DNA from: Linyphia triangularis
Lineage: Eukaryota > Arthropoda > Arachnida > Araneae > Linyphiidae
Reading direction: 5' to 3'
Length of the DNA stretch: 64,000 bases
NCBI GenBank assembly: GCA_963978545.1
Contig: OZ021724.1
Location: forward strand, 25,967,933-26,031,932
The notes under the pieces were generated by a model. The model was not told the origin of the DNA, made no database searches, and saw only the letters and a list, made by a program, of their open reading frames with translations. Positions 33,046-48,750 of this stretch are shown piece after piece. The position numbers and the translations under genes are program-made. Every line of letters begins with the position of its first letter. Positions within the stretch are counted from its first letter, which is position 1.

Positions 33046-33710
33046 TAAAGGATCCAAACACACAGAGATGATCCTTTAAGAAATACTACAGTTTTTTTTT
33101 TTAAATACATTCTCACGTTTACATAAACAAATTAATAATCCTGAATAATAATAATAGCAAACTTAATCTTGATAATTCAAGCACATTGAAAGCTCCAGTG
33201 CAAAATACACACTCCTCTCATTTAAGTAACATACAGTACAAAAGCTTGACTGAATCAAAATGGTTCAGATAATTATTAAGACCATTTCCTTCCTCCATTT
33301 ATTAAGAAAACTTTTTCAATAAAATAAAAATATAAAATGTGACTGCAGTTGTATCTAGGGCCATGGACCTATGTACCAGACTTGGTAATGCCATTCAAAA
33401 TATCTCTTACTAAAAAATTTGCATTGATAAGGAACTTATTTAAATATCTCATTTAATATTTAACGTTACAAACAAAATTACCAACTAAAATTCAAAGAAA
33501 AGTATTTCACTAACCTTTGTAAAATAATGAAAGAGATGAGATGCAAAATTTAACTTCATACCATACAAAAACGTTTTCCACTTAAAACTTGCCCCAATTT
33601 TCTCTCTAGGATTTCAAAATGGCTGCCACTCACCCAACTGAGTAAAACAACTTAGAACTAAACATAATTCAATAAAAGTGGGGTGGCTCTAGGTACACAG
33701 GTCTCCCCTA

Positions 33711-34868
33711 CATAATATAAATAAACATTTCATGTCAGTGATATGGTTTGTTTATTTAAAAAAATACTTTTAATATTTTTGAAATTCAAATTTAAAATTC
33801 AACATCGCAAAATGTATGTACGGAGAGAAATATTTTCTATGAAAGGTGCACCTTAAAGTGTTGGCACAATTATGAGAAAATTAAAATAATAAATAAAAAC
33901 CACATTTGCCAAAAATTATCTTATACTTGGAAAAATTCGTGTCGAAGTACTTACTTCTTTAGTTATGATACCATAAATACAATAAATTGTATTTCATACA
34001 TTTTAAAATCTAAAATATATAGCTCAAACACACTATGCTCAAAGTTCTTTTCGAGTGTAGAAAAAAGATTTTATATGGATTGTATAATGTGACATAAGGA
34101 AATGATTGCTTCATATAATCCTTTTAAAAAGATTTTATGATTAAGTCAATTAAAATTCCATATTTTTTCAACGTTAATATGGAAGTTTATAAAGAAATGG
34201 ATTGCGCAATAACATTAAGAAACTAAGTACTACAAGTTTTCAGAAAAATAAAATTTGTTTGAAAATCTAAAAGAAAGTTAATTTATTTTCATTTAAAATT
34301 CTCTAAAAACCTATTTTTTAAAAAATGGTTTCCCAAGACTTAAATCTATTTAGCCCTTGTCCCCGAAAGAATTTTTTTTTTTCATTTTAGGAGATGTCTG
34401 GAAAAGATAGATTTGACGTTTTTCTCTGTTCATCAGTTTACTTAGCTTTTAATTTACCTATTTATAAAATTGAGAAGCCTGACAAACTATAAGTGCTAGC
34501 TTTATGCCTTCCTTTTGCCTTTCATCGCCTAAAGAGATTTTACTAAAGAGGAGTTTTATAGAGTACTCCCAAAAAAGAAATTTCGCTTTTCCTGTAACTG
34601 ATGATAGAACATTTTTATCTCGTATAGATCAAAAGATAACTTATAGTTAAGGTTATGGTAATATAGATAAGAAACAGTACTTTCTTCATAAAAATATAAC
34701 GTTTTAATATGGTGGAAAAGTGAGAGAAATTATTATTATTAAGTTTAAGTTATTAATTTTGGATTGCTTAAGTGGAAAGAGTATGTTTAGAGGTTTAAAC
34801 TAAATAATTATTTAATGTGTAATTTCAAGATTGATTAAGCGGTTTTGAAAATAAACAAAACAACATTA

Positions 34869-34908
<40 letters not shown>

Positions 34909-36150
34909 TGTTTGCTTTATTTGATAAAAACAAGTTTGCGACATTTTAATGATAAAATGTGTGTTACTATTTACTTTATAAAAGTAAGTGCATGCAATAC
35001 CCTAAGATAAACTTTAACTCACCTTCAAACGTAAGAGCTAATCAAATCGAAAGATAAACTGTAAAACAAAACGCATTTCTGCCTGATGGTTTGCATATCT
35101 GAAAGGTCAACTATGCATTTCCACATTTCAAAATCTAGAGTCGTGAAATTCAAACAGTATATTCTGTTTGGAATTCTTAGTTGAGCTACTGTTTTTACGA
35201 ATGATAAATTCCTTCGATCTTTAGTTATGAGTTAATTAACATCCGATCAACACAATATTTAAAAAAAAAATTCTAATCTGATCAAAATTGATTTCTTTTT
35301 CTTTATGAATAAACTATTTTAACAGAAATAAAAATAAAAAAAAATACATCATGGTCTGTGGTTCAGTCAATCGATTGCGTGTTTAAAGAAGAGTAATGTT
35401 AAACATGTTAGGACAACCTCGCATTGCTTCTTACTGTTGCTAATATTACTAAATTATTCTTAAATTCAACAAATAAATTGAAATAAATTTTGAAACGCAG
35501 TTTTCCTTTTCTATTATTATTGTTATTTTTTTAATATTTAAGATTTTTTTCAGAAAAATTGTTTCCTAAATATGCACTGTCAGTTTTTTGAGGGGTTCTA
35601 AAATGGTTAATATACATGAATCTACCAGTTTAAATATGCCCCGTTTTGTTAGTTTAGAAATCACTGAGAATCAAACTGAAAATTGTCCTATTTTGTCCCA
35701 TTTTCCTTAAGTCTTTTTTGTAACTCAGTGCGCTAACGAAAATTGCTTCGTAAAAACCCCGCACAAAAAATACAAAATTCACTGAATCCTGTGCAACGTA
35801 GGTTCTAAATTCTATTTGGTATATACCAATTTAAAAAGACATTTTTTTTTTCATACCTGGTCTCCAAAGTTAACATTAAATAATATCATTACATTAGGCA
35901 TTCAGAAGCTGTTGAAAATGGGAAGTTGTTGAAAATGGAAGTTTATATGGACTGAAGAAATTTGTGAAATTATACCTGATTAAGAGAAAAAATAAAGTAA
36001 CAGTTTTTATATGTCTAGACAGCGTTACCCATTACGAGGAGCGCCTGCAAAAATAAATCAAGCTTTACAGCATAGACTTTTTTTTTTTATACATAGCTTT
36101 AATTTGTCCAAAATACTATGTATTTACTCTGTAGAACAAATTTGTCCATT
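33711..36150. other. No recognised feature; T31 run
   Basis: AT-rich sequence with a T31 homopolymer at about 34870-34900. No open frame with a recognisable domain. Confidence 0.5.
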
Positions 36151-36154
36151 ACAT

Positions 36155-36327
36155 GGCCCGAAAAACTATACGAAGAAACTTTCAGCAAGATTGTTTTCAT
36201 CAAGAATGAATACAGAAATAACTTAATTAAATCTCAATTGGACAATTTATTAAGATTGGCTGCGACATGCAGCGACTCGATCATAAAAGAAACTGGACGA
36301 TTTCTACTGTCAACGTCTCACAATTGA
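36155..36327 (+). pseudogene. hAT transposase C-terminal fragment
   Basis: The reading EETFSKIVFIKNEYRNNLIK, SQLDNLLRLAATCSDSIIKE and TGRFLLSTSHN with its stop resembles the last 50 residues of the hAT dimerisation domain in ZBED/SCAN-type hAT transposases (usual form TLFSKMKFIKNKYRSRLTDEHL..LLRI.TS...P.I..L...KQ...SH). The upstream part of that domain and the catalytic residues are not found in 36000-36150, where the reading breaks into other frames with low-complexity Phe runs. A short match, so moderate confidence. Confidence 0.55.
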
Positions 36328-38439
<2,112 letters not shown>

Positions 38440-38870
38440 TATGTCATTTCTACGAACATTTCAGTGATAGGGATAGCGCCTTAAAAAGCATTACCATAGA
38501 AATTTTTATCAGTCTTTTGAGCCGTTTTTTTTTTTTTTTTTTTTTTTTTGACAATTGCTAAAAAACATGTATTTTTCAATGGCAGCTATTGTGTACGCAT
38601 GGGCAATTTTGACGAAAACCTAATTGACAGTTTCTATGGCCACCACTAACATGTATAGAAAAGTTGAGTATCGTAAAACAATCCGTTTGAGAGGTATGCT
38701 GACCATAGATACACAGCCATTTTTTATGGGACTTATTTGAACTTAGCACTTTTAAAACGCGTAGAAATGCAAAATAATAATAATCGTTTTTTTTTTTGTT
38801 TTTTTTTTGTTGAATTCAATACTTTCATTACCATATGTTAACGTATGGGCAATTGAAAATAAAAATACTT
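38440..38870 (+). mobile_element. Family E copy (3' part)
   Basis: Shares AGCATTACCATAGAAATTTT, TTTTTCAATGGCAGCTATTG, ATGGCCACCACTAACATGTA, a T29 run, and the 3' hairpin block ATTACCATATGTTAACGTAT-GGGCAATTGAAAATAAAAA. Confidence 0.65.
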
Positions 38871-39712
38871 GGATACATTCATTGTATAATATGGTTGAAT
38901 AATTCAATAAACTAAGGAGCAGCCCAATTAAGTCAATTTTAGTAACCGAAAACGTCATATACTTTAATAAAAGACTTGAACACTCAATTAGATAAAATTA
39001 GGATTAATACACTTATTCCGAACACTTTTACATTTATTATTATTACTTTTATTATTATTACTTTTATTGCTATTACTTTTTACATTTGTTACTCCGAAGC
39101 CCTTGGGAAGGGCAATTTAAATTCGGATGTTATTGCGCTCAAAATAGAAGTTTGACTCACTCTATACTTACTGCTTTTGATAACTCTGGAAAAACAAAAT
39201 CAAAACGAAAGCCTCATGAAACAGAAAAAAGAAAAAAAAAGGAAAAAAATCCAGGATCAACAGTTCCCAATAAAAAATAAATCCATAGCTTTTAGAGCAC
39301 ATACATATATATGCTCTACCCCTTAAAGTTCTTGAACCCAGTACACTTCCTATGTTCTTTCCGACAACTCTACACTGTTTCATTACATCAGACAACTATG
39401 TTTCTAGTCCACGCAGGAATGGCAAAGGAGGGATGGGGGCGCCTCTTGTGCACGTGACCCCCCCCCCCCCCCCGTCACAACCTGTGTCTAGTAAAAACAT
39501 CGGAATTGTCTCCTGCGACTGTTCATTGACGGGGGGCTTTTTAGAACGTCCGCTGTAGTGAGCGGCTCTTCCTGTGTGTGTACATTACTTCATAGGATAA
39601 CTCATGTGGTTCTCTTCTTCTTGTAAGTATTCCACTGATATATTTAGGGGAGGAGAAGGGGTGAAAATTAGATTTTATTCAGAGTTTGACTGGAAATAAT
39701 ATAAGAAAAAAA
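38871..39712. other. No gene recognised; ATT-type simple repeat and C16 run
   Basis: TTATTATTA-rich tract at 39031-39080. C16 at 39458-39473 bounded by GTGAC and GTCAC. Frames of 64-75 codons here are unrecognised. Confidence 0.4.
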
Positions 39713-40238
39713 GTTTTTAATATAAATCCTTTATATGCATTGCCAGTTTTTATATTCATTACCAAAGCCCAGTTTCTGTTGTCAGCGTGTGCTTGGTGGC
39801 TAATTTTAAATTCTAAAAACATTTCTATCAGCAAAATATGCGGTGAACTACCCTTCAAAAATTATTCATTAAAAATGAATGTGAATTTACGGATTCGCAT
39901 CCAAATATCTTTTATATATTCGAATTAAAATTTTTTATTATATATTTATTAAAACAGGAAATAGTTTCTTCAATGATCGGTTAAATGCTATTTCAGTGCT
40001 GTTGGATGACGGCAAGTTGATTTACTAGTTTTCCTTAAAAGCTACCTTTTAGTAACAGTGACAGCCCTCAAAATTTGATAGAATGTCTTGTTATCGACAT
40101 CAAATCTATCTGCCAAGTTTCAGCCAACATGGATGACGGCTAGGAAGTTAATTAGGCAACCGCAGATTTGTCTGCCATCGATATACACATCCACAATGAT
40201 TCACACAAAATCAAAGTTAATATAAAGGATTTAAAAAA
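39713..40238. mobile_element. Family T element, copy D, uninterrupted (526 bp)
   Basis: The cleanest copy and the length reference for the family. Left end TTTTTAATATAAATCCTTTA, right end reading inward TTTTTAAATCCTTTATATTA. It contains AAAAATGAATGTGAATTTAC, CAATGATCGGTTAAATGCTA, CTTTTAGTAACAGTGACAGC and TCTATCTGCCAAGTTTCAGC. No coding capacity. Confidence 0.8.
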
Positions 40239-41249
40239 AGATTTTATTTGGAATAGATATTTTAATTTAAGTCATAGTATTATTATTTAATTTTGTATTT
40301 TATAATTCATAATGGGTATTATTAAAAAGGAAGTTTAGATTGCTATTGTTTATAAATTGTTTGAAAGCATTCCATTAGAGAAACTTAAACAACCGTTGGA
40401 TGTTGTTTCCGAGTGACAAGATCAGGAAATGATTAGACGATCGTGATTGTGACTTGTGGTTTCTACGTAACCTTAGTTGAACTAACTCTCAACTGGAACT
40501 ACGACTTATTTTCAAAAGGACGAAGGCTAAAATTATGCAAGTAAACAGTGTTTCCAAATTGAATTCTTTCAAATTCAATTACTTTGTTTATAGTTTAAAA
40601 GTCAAACTTTGTTACTTTCATACGACTCGCCAAACATCTATTAATATCTTTGATTCAAATAAGTGAATTTAAACGTGTTTAATATTTAAAGTAATGGGAA
40701 ATAATAGAAATAAAGAATCTTCAGCAAGCAAAGATATTGGATTAAATGGTAGCTTATTAGATTCAAAGTTCACGCGAAGTGAATTCGAATACCGCTTTAC
40801 TGTTTTTTTCGTGACCACAATAGGGTTAACAAAATTAATTTAATGTTTTGAAACTTCAAATGTTTTGGAAACTACTTTGAGAATGAAGTTGTGTCTTTAT
40901 CTATCAATAGAGACATGTGATGATTTTTTTGCAAAATAGCTACCAATAAACGAATCTACGTTGAAGTAGCCTAGGGCAGGAAAAGGTTAGCATTGAAATT
41001 GGATTTTCATGAAATAACTGGGAATCTTTTGCTATGATAAAAGGTAACGAGTGAGTGCTCATATCCATAGCGATCGGATACGGAACATTCGGAGTGTGAA
41101 TATTCCAAATTGATTTTTTTTTTAAATTGCATATGTTTTAAAATTATTAGCTATACTTAATTGTGAAAGACGGTACTTTGTTATGTTTTATATCACGCTT
41201 TTGATGCTAACCTCATGCTGTAAATGAATTGCTATTTTTATTAATAAAC
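40239..41249. other. No recognised feature
   Basis: AT-rich sequence without supported elements. Confidence 0.5.
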
Positions 41250-42085
41250 TATAGGTGTGGAACATCGCACAACTTTCAATTACATTAAAATACCACTCAT
41301 TGCATTCAACTTTGACATGGAATGGTGTTATTTACCGTTTTCATACTTTCAGTCGTTTAAATAAAAATAGACAGTTTGGTGATATTTTTGATAATAACTT
41401 TTATAAATGCCAAAAGTAATAATAAAATAATAATAATTAAAAAAAGAAGGGGAAAAGAGGGGGGAGGGGGTGGGGAAAAAAAAAAAACAGAAAAAAAAAA
41501 AAAAAAAAAAAAAAACGCCATAGCAGCAAAATTGGTGACGTTATTCGACAAACATTACATTATCCTTTCTTGTGCGTGAAACAGAGGAAAACAAATCGTT
41601 GATGGGCAATGCTCATTGACAGAGAACTCTATGTCAAAGGCATTCGTTTTTCGACTTTTTATGCTTTTGTAGCAGCTCTACGGGAATTTCGAAGCTGGAG
41701 ATGTTTAGTTTAAAATCCCTTAAGGAGCATTAGAGCAGCGATTTTAATTAAAATCATTAGATTTGATAAAAATCGCTTTTGTAATTGCAGAAACACGTGA
41801 TTCTGTCATGTTTTTTTCATTCTTTCATATTTTGTGCATGTGCAATATTGAAGAAAATCTTAATGACAAGTCTCATTGCCACACTAACCTATACACTAAA
41901 ATTTAACATCTTAGATCAATTCGTTCGGGACTTATCCTGATCACGTACACAGAGACAGACGATTTTCTAGACCATTATTTTCAAATCAGAATGTTCCAAA
42001 GCGTGGCGAAATGCAGATTTTTTTTTTTTTTTTCATTACCCTATGTTAACATATGGGTAATTAAAAGTAAAAATTCTAGGTGCAT
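41250..42085 (+). mobile_element. Family E copy, longest complete example
   Basis: Starts CTATAGGTGTGGAACATCGC and runs through the TGGTGTTATTTACCGTTTTC, TTGGTGATATTTTTGATAAT, CGGGAATTTCGAAGCTGGAG and GGCGAAATGCAGATTTTTTT blocks to a 3' palindrome ATTACCCTATGTTAACATAT-GGGTAAT (42035-42061) and a short A-rich tail. Internal A and G runs have expanded at 41461-41514. No open frame, no TIRs, and no clear target duplication, so it is unclassified. The terminal hairpin plus A-rich tail could fit either a SINE-like or a Helitron-like origin. Confidence 0.6.
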
Positions 42086-43390
42086 TAGATTTTTGTTGTA
42101 ATTTTATGTTGTGTAATGCACAACATAAAATGTGCATGTTGCGTATTTGTAAGTTAAAAGTATGGAGTTTTTAGTGGAAATAGAAATTTACAAACACACG
42201 CAAAGGTCTTGCATTTAGCTCTATTAAGAAATATACTTAAGATAACAATCCAAAGTAGAAATAAACATTAAATAACCAGTGGTAGTTGCTTTGTTTTTAT
42301 TTGTGTTTTCGAGGGACATGTTTATTTATCAGACTTAGTATTTATAAATAATTATAAACCTTTAGCACTGCTCAAAAGGTTCTGCTGTAACCCAAACAAC
42401 AGTTATATAAGAGGATAATTTAAGAGAAAGAAAAAAAATCACATTATCTCTGAGAACAAATGAAATTTTTTGAAAAGAATGCTGCAACAAATTGTTTCTG
42501 AAACCATAACAAATAGTATATTTATTGTTTACTTGTATGCAAGGAATGTCACATGAAGTAAACTATACATTTTATAAATAGTATTCGATTTCGGATACTA
42601 AAAACATATATAAACATTGTAGCAGCTATAATAAAAAAAAAATGTGGATGGTATTACGTGAAAAGCTATGGATATCACTTTAAACTCATAAATATGCACA
42701 ATAATTAATAGTCATCTTTAGAAAATTTTCTTTTTGAGGTTATTTTAAACAGAAAATTATACATTGATTAATTAAAATGGTTTTTTTTTTCGTATTCTCT
42801 GCACATATTATGAAAATCAATGTCACTCTCATGGATCCCTTTCTCAAAATAAAATTTATGGAATAATTTATTTGTATACAGTAAAAGGTGGCAGGGAATA
42901 GAGGAGGAGATACTTTCTTCTCTCTCCCCCTTTTCTCACACTAAACAATTACGATGTCCAACGACGATTATATATTAATTTTACGGATTGCTATTGCATC
43001 ACCTCTCCCATCACTTTTGGCACTTTTTGGTGAGCAGTGATACTGTGCCAAATGCAAATAAAGTTTCGTTAAGCAAATGTCTTCTTAATAAGAATCGAGA
43101 TGGAATAACTTTTAATATGATTCATAAAACAGAAATTTTAAAATACAAAAAAAAAAAAAATTAATATTAAACTTTAAGTTTAGCCTTTTTTGCTGAGAGA
43201 ATTTTTTCTAATAAGAAATTATTTTGTTCAAGTTATTCGAAAAATGAAACCTAATCCCAAAATTATTTTTAAGTCTAATTAATGATTCAAGGGTTTCTCT
43301 CAAAAATTCTCGCTTTTGTTCAAAATATAAATACAGATTTTAAGACCAACAACAGGCTCATGATCTTTTAATATATATATATATACCTAT
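42086..43390. other. No recognised feature
   Basis: AT-rich sequence without a supported gene. Confidence 0.5.
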
Positions 43391-43517
43391 GTATAAATAG
43401 TATTTGCATAACACAAAATACAGAAATTGATGATTAACATAATAGAAGATACAGAATTCTATTATGTAACTCATCAATTTCTGTATTTTGTGCTATGCTA
43501 ATTCTATTTATATATAC
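43391..43517. repeat. Near-perfect palindrome, about 57-61-nt arms
   Basis: Left arm 43391-43447 (GTATAAATAGTATTTGCATA...) and right arm 43457-43517 (...TATGCTAATTCTATTTATAT reversed) pair over almost their full length around a loop of 9 nt. It is bordered by TA repeats on both sides, which suggests a foldback MITE that inserted into TA-rich sequence, or a slippage-derived hairpin. Confidence 0.8.
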
Positions 43518-45326
<1,809 letters not shown>

Positions 45327-45366
45327 CACTTGACCAACCTCGTTGGGCCTTGAGCCTGTCGTTGAG

Positions 45367-45445
45367 CACGTTTGACAACACATCCCGTTTTAGTGTAAGC
45401 AAATAACAGTTGCTTACACCAAAACGGGATATGTCGTTAAACGTG
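45367..45445. repeat. Inverted repeat with 36-nt arms and 7-nt loop
   Basis: CACGTTTGACAACACATCCC... (45367-45402) pairs with ...GGGATATGTCGTTAAACGTG (45410-45445) with about four mismatches. The loop is ATAACAG. The core GTGTAAGCAA/TTGCTTACAC is perfect. It could be a tiny foldback element or a structured RNA. No flanking duplication was seen. Confidence 0.75.
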
Positions 45446-46700
45446 GATTTTGGAGCATCGAATACATATCCGGGGATACATTTTTTTCGAGGTCAAAGCC
45501 TGATATGTGAAGACTCTTCCGGAAAATGGCGAAGAATGGTCGATTAGTCACCCTCTATCTCAAAGACAAATAATTCTTCTGGTAAATATTAACATCTACA
45601 AAGTTTCCTGGAACGCGCAATTTGCTTTTCAGTTCAAATCCATCAATTTTATTTTTTTAATTGAATTCCCACGTTCGTTTTAATTAAACCTTAAATAATT
45701 CTTAATCGACCATGAAAAGTTCGAGGCGACCAGAAAGTGAGCCATACCTTGTGTCGGCAACTCTCCAAAGGTTCCCTAAACAAACTCCTCGCAAGTTCAT
45801 TTAAAAAAGGTCAACATTTTCAAGTGCTTGACTAAGAAATTCCCAACGGTTTCAGTTTCTTCATTTCCCGAAACAAACGTTTTCTTTTTATACACGGAAG
45901 CCATTCTTATCAAATAAATTATTGTAACCTTTTGTGTACAAAGTGGGTTTTCGATACTTGGTTCAATGACCCCTTATACGAAATATTCGGCTGCGTCTCA
46001 ATAGTAGTAAATACAAAGAAGATATTTGAACTTCTATCCTTTTCTTTACCCCAACATGCCCTTTTTTTTTTTAAAACTTCAGTTAATGACAGTTGTAAAA
46101 TGAAATTTGGTATGCGCATGTATTTCAGCACCGGAAACCTGTTAATGTGGAAAAAGGTTAAACATTGCGAATGAAATTGTTTTTGCCAGGAAGTGAGAGA
46201 TCGGAATAATTTTTTCTGATGTTGATTTTGGTAGTGGAAATTTTATAATAGATTTCGATAAGTGCTTTTCATTTGTTGCTTAATAATAGGTCAAATGTAT
46301 AGGAATGGGCGAGTTTTTAGTCAAAAGTTTAAATCGATTATTTTTAAAATTTAATTTAAAATAATAAGTAAATGCTTTAGATTAAAAACACATTTTTTTT
46401 AATACAATATTATTTTCTTAAATACTTAAATATAAATTATTAAGCCTTGTGCAAAGGAATAATAAAAACTGCATGAAATATAGGAGGCATTCTACACATT
46501 TTAAAATCCATATTAAAACATAAAAATACACGCAAAAAAATGCCATGACTATAATTTTTTGGAGATATTGCAGAAGGGTTTAAATTACGTAAATTTTTTA
46601 GACTTAGATTTCACGTAAATTTTTAATGTGTGCATTTGTTTTGGATTGATTTCGTAATTGATCAATTAATGAATTATTTTACGAAAAATTATTGAATGGT
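45446..46700. other. No recognised feature
   Basis: Frames of 70-80 codons at 45919-46174 overlap on both strands and are unrecognised. Confidence 0.45.
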
Positions 46701-46701
46701 T

Positions 46702-46793
46702 TAAAAAAAAAAAAAGATATAATTCATCACTAAAAAAAAAAAGAAGATATAATTCATCACTAAAAAAAAAAAGAAGATATAATTCATCACTAA
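46702..46793. repeat. Three tandem units of about 32 bp
   Basis: Three copies of an A-run followed by AGATATAATTCATCACTA. Units two and three are essentially identical, so this is recent local duplication. Confidence 0.9.
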
Positions 46794-47179
46794 TGCAAAA
46801 CACCTTTTTTAATTTTTTTGGGAAATTTGAATGGGAACAGCCTTTTCAATTTAACTAGGAGAATGCTTATTCATACCACTTATAGAAGTTTTTCCAAATC
46901 CTGCAATCCAATTCCTGTATATTATATTCCTGTATTTCCAATGCCTGTATGAAAGAATTCGGCATGAAATAAACTATTTAAATGTATACTTTTATACTTA
47001 CCTTATCCTTTGGAATGCTATCCTAAAAAAGCAGCATCATATATCTTCGGATAATAATGTTTTGATATTGCTGTCAGTTTATTTTATTTGTGTTTAGTGA
47101 GTAACACAAACTGAATTTGCCTTAGTGAGTGACTTAATAACTGTTCTACAGTGCTATTATCTTATGAATGTTATAATAC

Positions 47180-47211
<32 letters not shown>

Positions 47212-47907
47212 TGGTTTCAAATCCCGAACGAATGGAATTTCAACATTTTAAAATTTGTTACTGCGATACCTGCAAGTATATGTGTGAGGCACGCCTGCGA
47301 GCGCCCTCTGTCGTCCTTTTTAATACGTAAGCCACTATAATCTCTCATTCTACGCTGAGAGATGCAACGATACGAACCTCTAAAATAAAAGCTCTATACT
47401 AGTCACACGGACTATGTTTTATTCTACGAAATCTTTTATGATGTTAAGCAAATATGTCCCTACGTTAGAAGGCTCCAAATAGGACAAGCCTACGTGCCAG
47501 CCTTCCTTACAATATGATTGTTTTTATGATCCACCTATGTAAGTGAATGACACGCGCAATGTCGTTTATTGAAGAAACACAATAAGTTCATGATTTCTAA
47601 GATTTCATAAATAAACACAAACTTTAACTTGACCTGAGTGAAAGTACCTCAGCTACCATTACCATGGATTTGAAATACTGAAATCACAAATATGTCCCTT
47701 TTTACAAATAGCATAATCATCCAAGAATGGACAACTCCCTCATTTTTTAAAAACGAGTGAAATTAGTGCATATTTATAAAGAATTTCTTTCTGATTCCAA
47801 ATATTTAAACAAAAGTTCTTTTAAAAAATTAGTTATTTAAATATTAAGAAAAGAAAATGCCCCAAAACCGAGCCAAAAACAGTCCGATCAAAACATTCAA
47901 CAAAATT
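46794..47907. other. No recognised feature; A27 run
   Basis: An A run lies at about 47171-47198. The 71-codon frame through it at 47125-47340 is incidental. The following 47210-47510 is slightly GC-richer without a recognised gene. Confidence 0.4.
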
Positions 47908-48084
47908 CGTGACGTAAAGAGACCCTAGCTTTTCTATAGTTATCGTGAGATTTCTGCCAAATAGTTGGCGTTGGTAGAACATTGCCACATTCCATACAGG
48001 TTGGAGTGATTTGCGAGAAACTTGCAAATCTGGTTTCCGCTGCTGCATTTCAAGCCAAGATGTTTGGGATCTCTTTACGTCACG
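47908..48084. mobile_element. Short TIR element, 177 bp
   Basis: Ends CGTGACGTAAAGAGAC and, reversed, CGTGACGTAAAGAGAT form about 15-bp perfect inverted repeats. The flanks ATT and TTT do not give a clear duplication. Part of a 71-codon minus frame lies inside and is incidental. Confidence 0.6.
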
Positions 48085-48510
48085 TTTAATGCCAACGAAA
48101 CGAGTCGTTTTCTAGTCAACCTCTAATAGGGTAATTTTGATCGCAAATTAAAAAAAAAAGAAAAAGCGCACTGAGCAGACATTTTTACATTTATTTCCTT
48201 TTTGAAACATTTAGAATTGAATAATAATAATAAAAAAAAAAAAAAAATGCGGGAATTATCCATTAACCTTATCTAACATGGTTTCATTTACAGTTCTGTA
48301 AATAAAAATCAATTCCATTATCGTTCTTCGTACACTTACAACATTTTCTAGAGACTAATCAACGATATATAATAAAATATACATTATAAAGTATAATGCT
48401 CCAGCCGACGACTACTTTTGTTCAATAGTATAAGAGTGAATTAACCAACTTCCCAATTCAACAATTCCGCAACGCATCCAAAGTCATTATTGTTTACCAT
48501 GTCTATAATA

Positions 48511-48750
48511 CTATAGCAAGATAATGCGAGACTCACGGACATAATCGGAATCAAGTACGTGAGGTTTCGAATAACGCATCATCGACATTCTACATTCTTT
48601 CTTTTCGCAGTCAGTTGACATGGTGTCGATAGTGAGAGAAAGTCTTGTATCGATGGGAGTTTTCTGTGTTTCCTCCAACTCAAGACGCAAATGCAGGTTA
48701 ATTTCTCTTGGAAGCTTTCTAAACGGCAACTCTCCATTCACGTGGGTCAT
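48511..48750 (-). CDS. Unrecognised 79-codon frame, possible exon
   Basis: The minus frame begins MTHVNGELPFRKLPREINLH and continues with a charged, non-repetitive composition (LRLELEETQKTPIDTRLSL). GC is near 45 percent against about 30 percent around it. A donor-like CC|GTGAGT occurs near the 3' end of the frame (about 48533-48541). I see no convincing acceptor and no known domain. It may be a host exon, an old transposon piece, or chance. Confidence 0.2.
   Translation of the reverse strand: MTHVNGELPFRKLPREINLHLRLELEETQKTPIDTRLSLTIDTMSTDCEKKECRMSMMRYSKPHVLDSDYVRESRIILL

Larger units (their letters stand above)
27803..33708 (-). mobile_element. Pogo/Tigger-like element, 5.9 kb, with nested contents
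   Basis: The left end GGGGAGAAATGTGTACCTAG is matched in reverse by the right end GGGGAGACCTGTGTACCTAG. The inverted repeats are about 27 bp with three mismatches, and both are flanked by TA (27801-27802, 33709-33710). Extra copies of the GTACCTAG/GGGCCAT motif lie just inside both ends (27990-28030 and 33355-33392), as expected for subterminal transposase sites. The minus strand carries a pogo transposase C-terminal remnant (32340-33045), then a second gene-like sequence split by another transposon. The pogo N-terminal and DDE regions are gone, so the element is dead. Whether the second gene entered as cargo or as a separate insertion is not resolved. Confidence 0.75.

Noticed and set aside
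47125..47340. 71-codon frame with a Lys run
   Set aside because: It passes through an A-run; no supporting signals.
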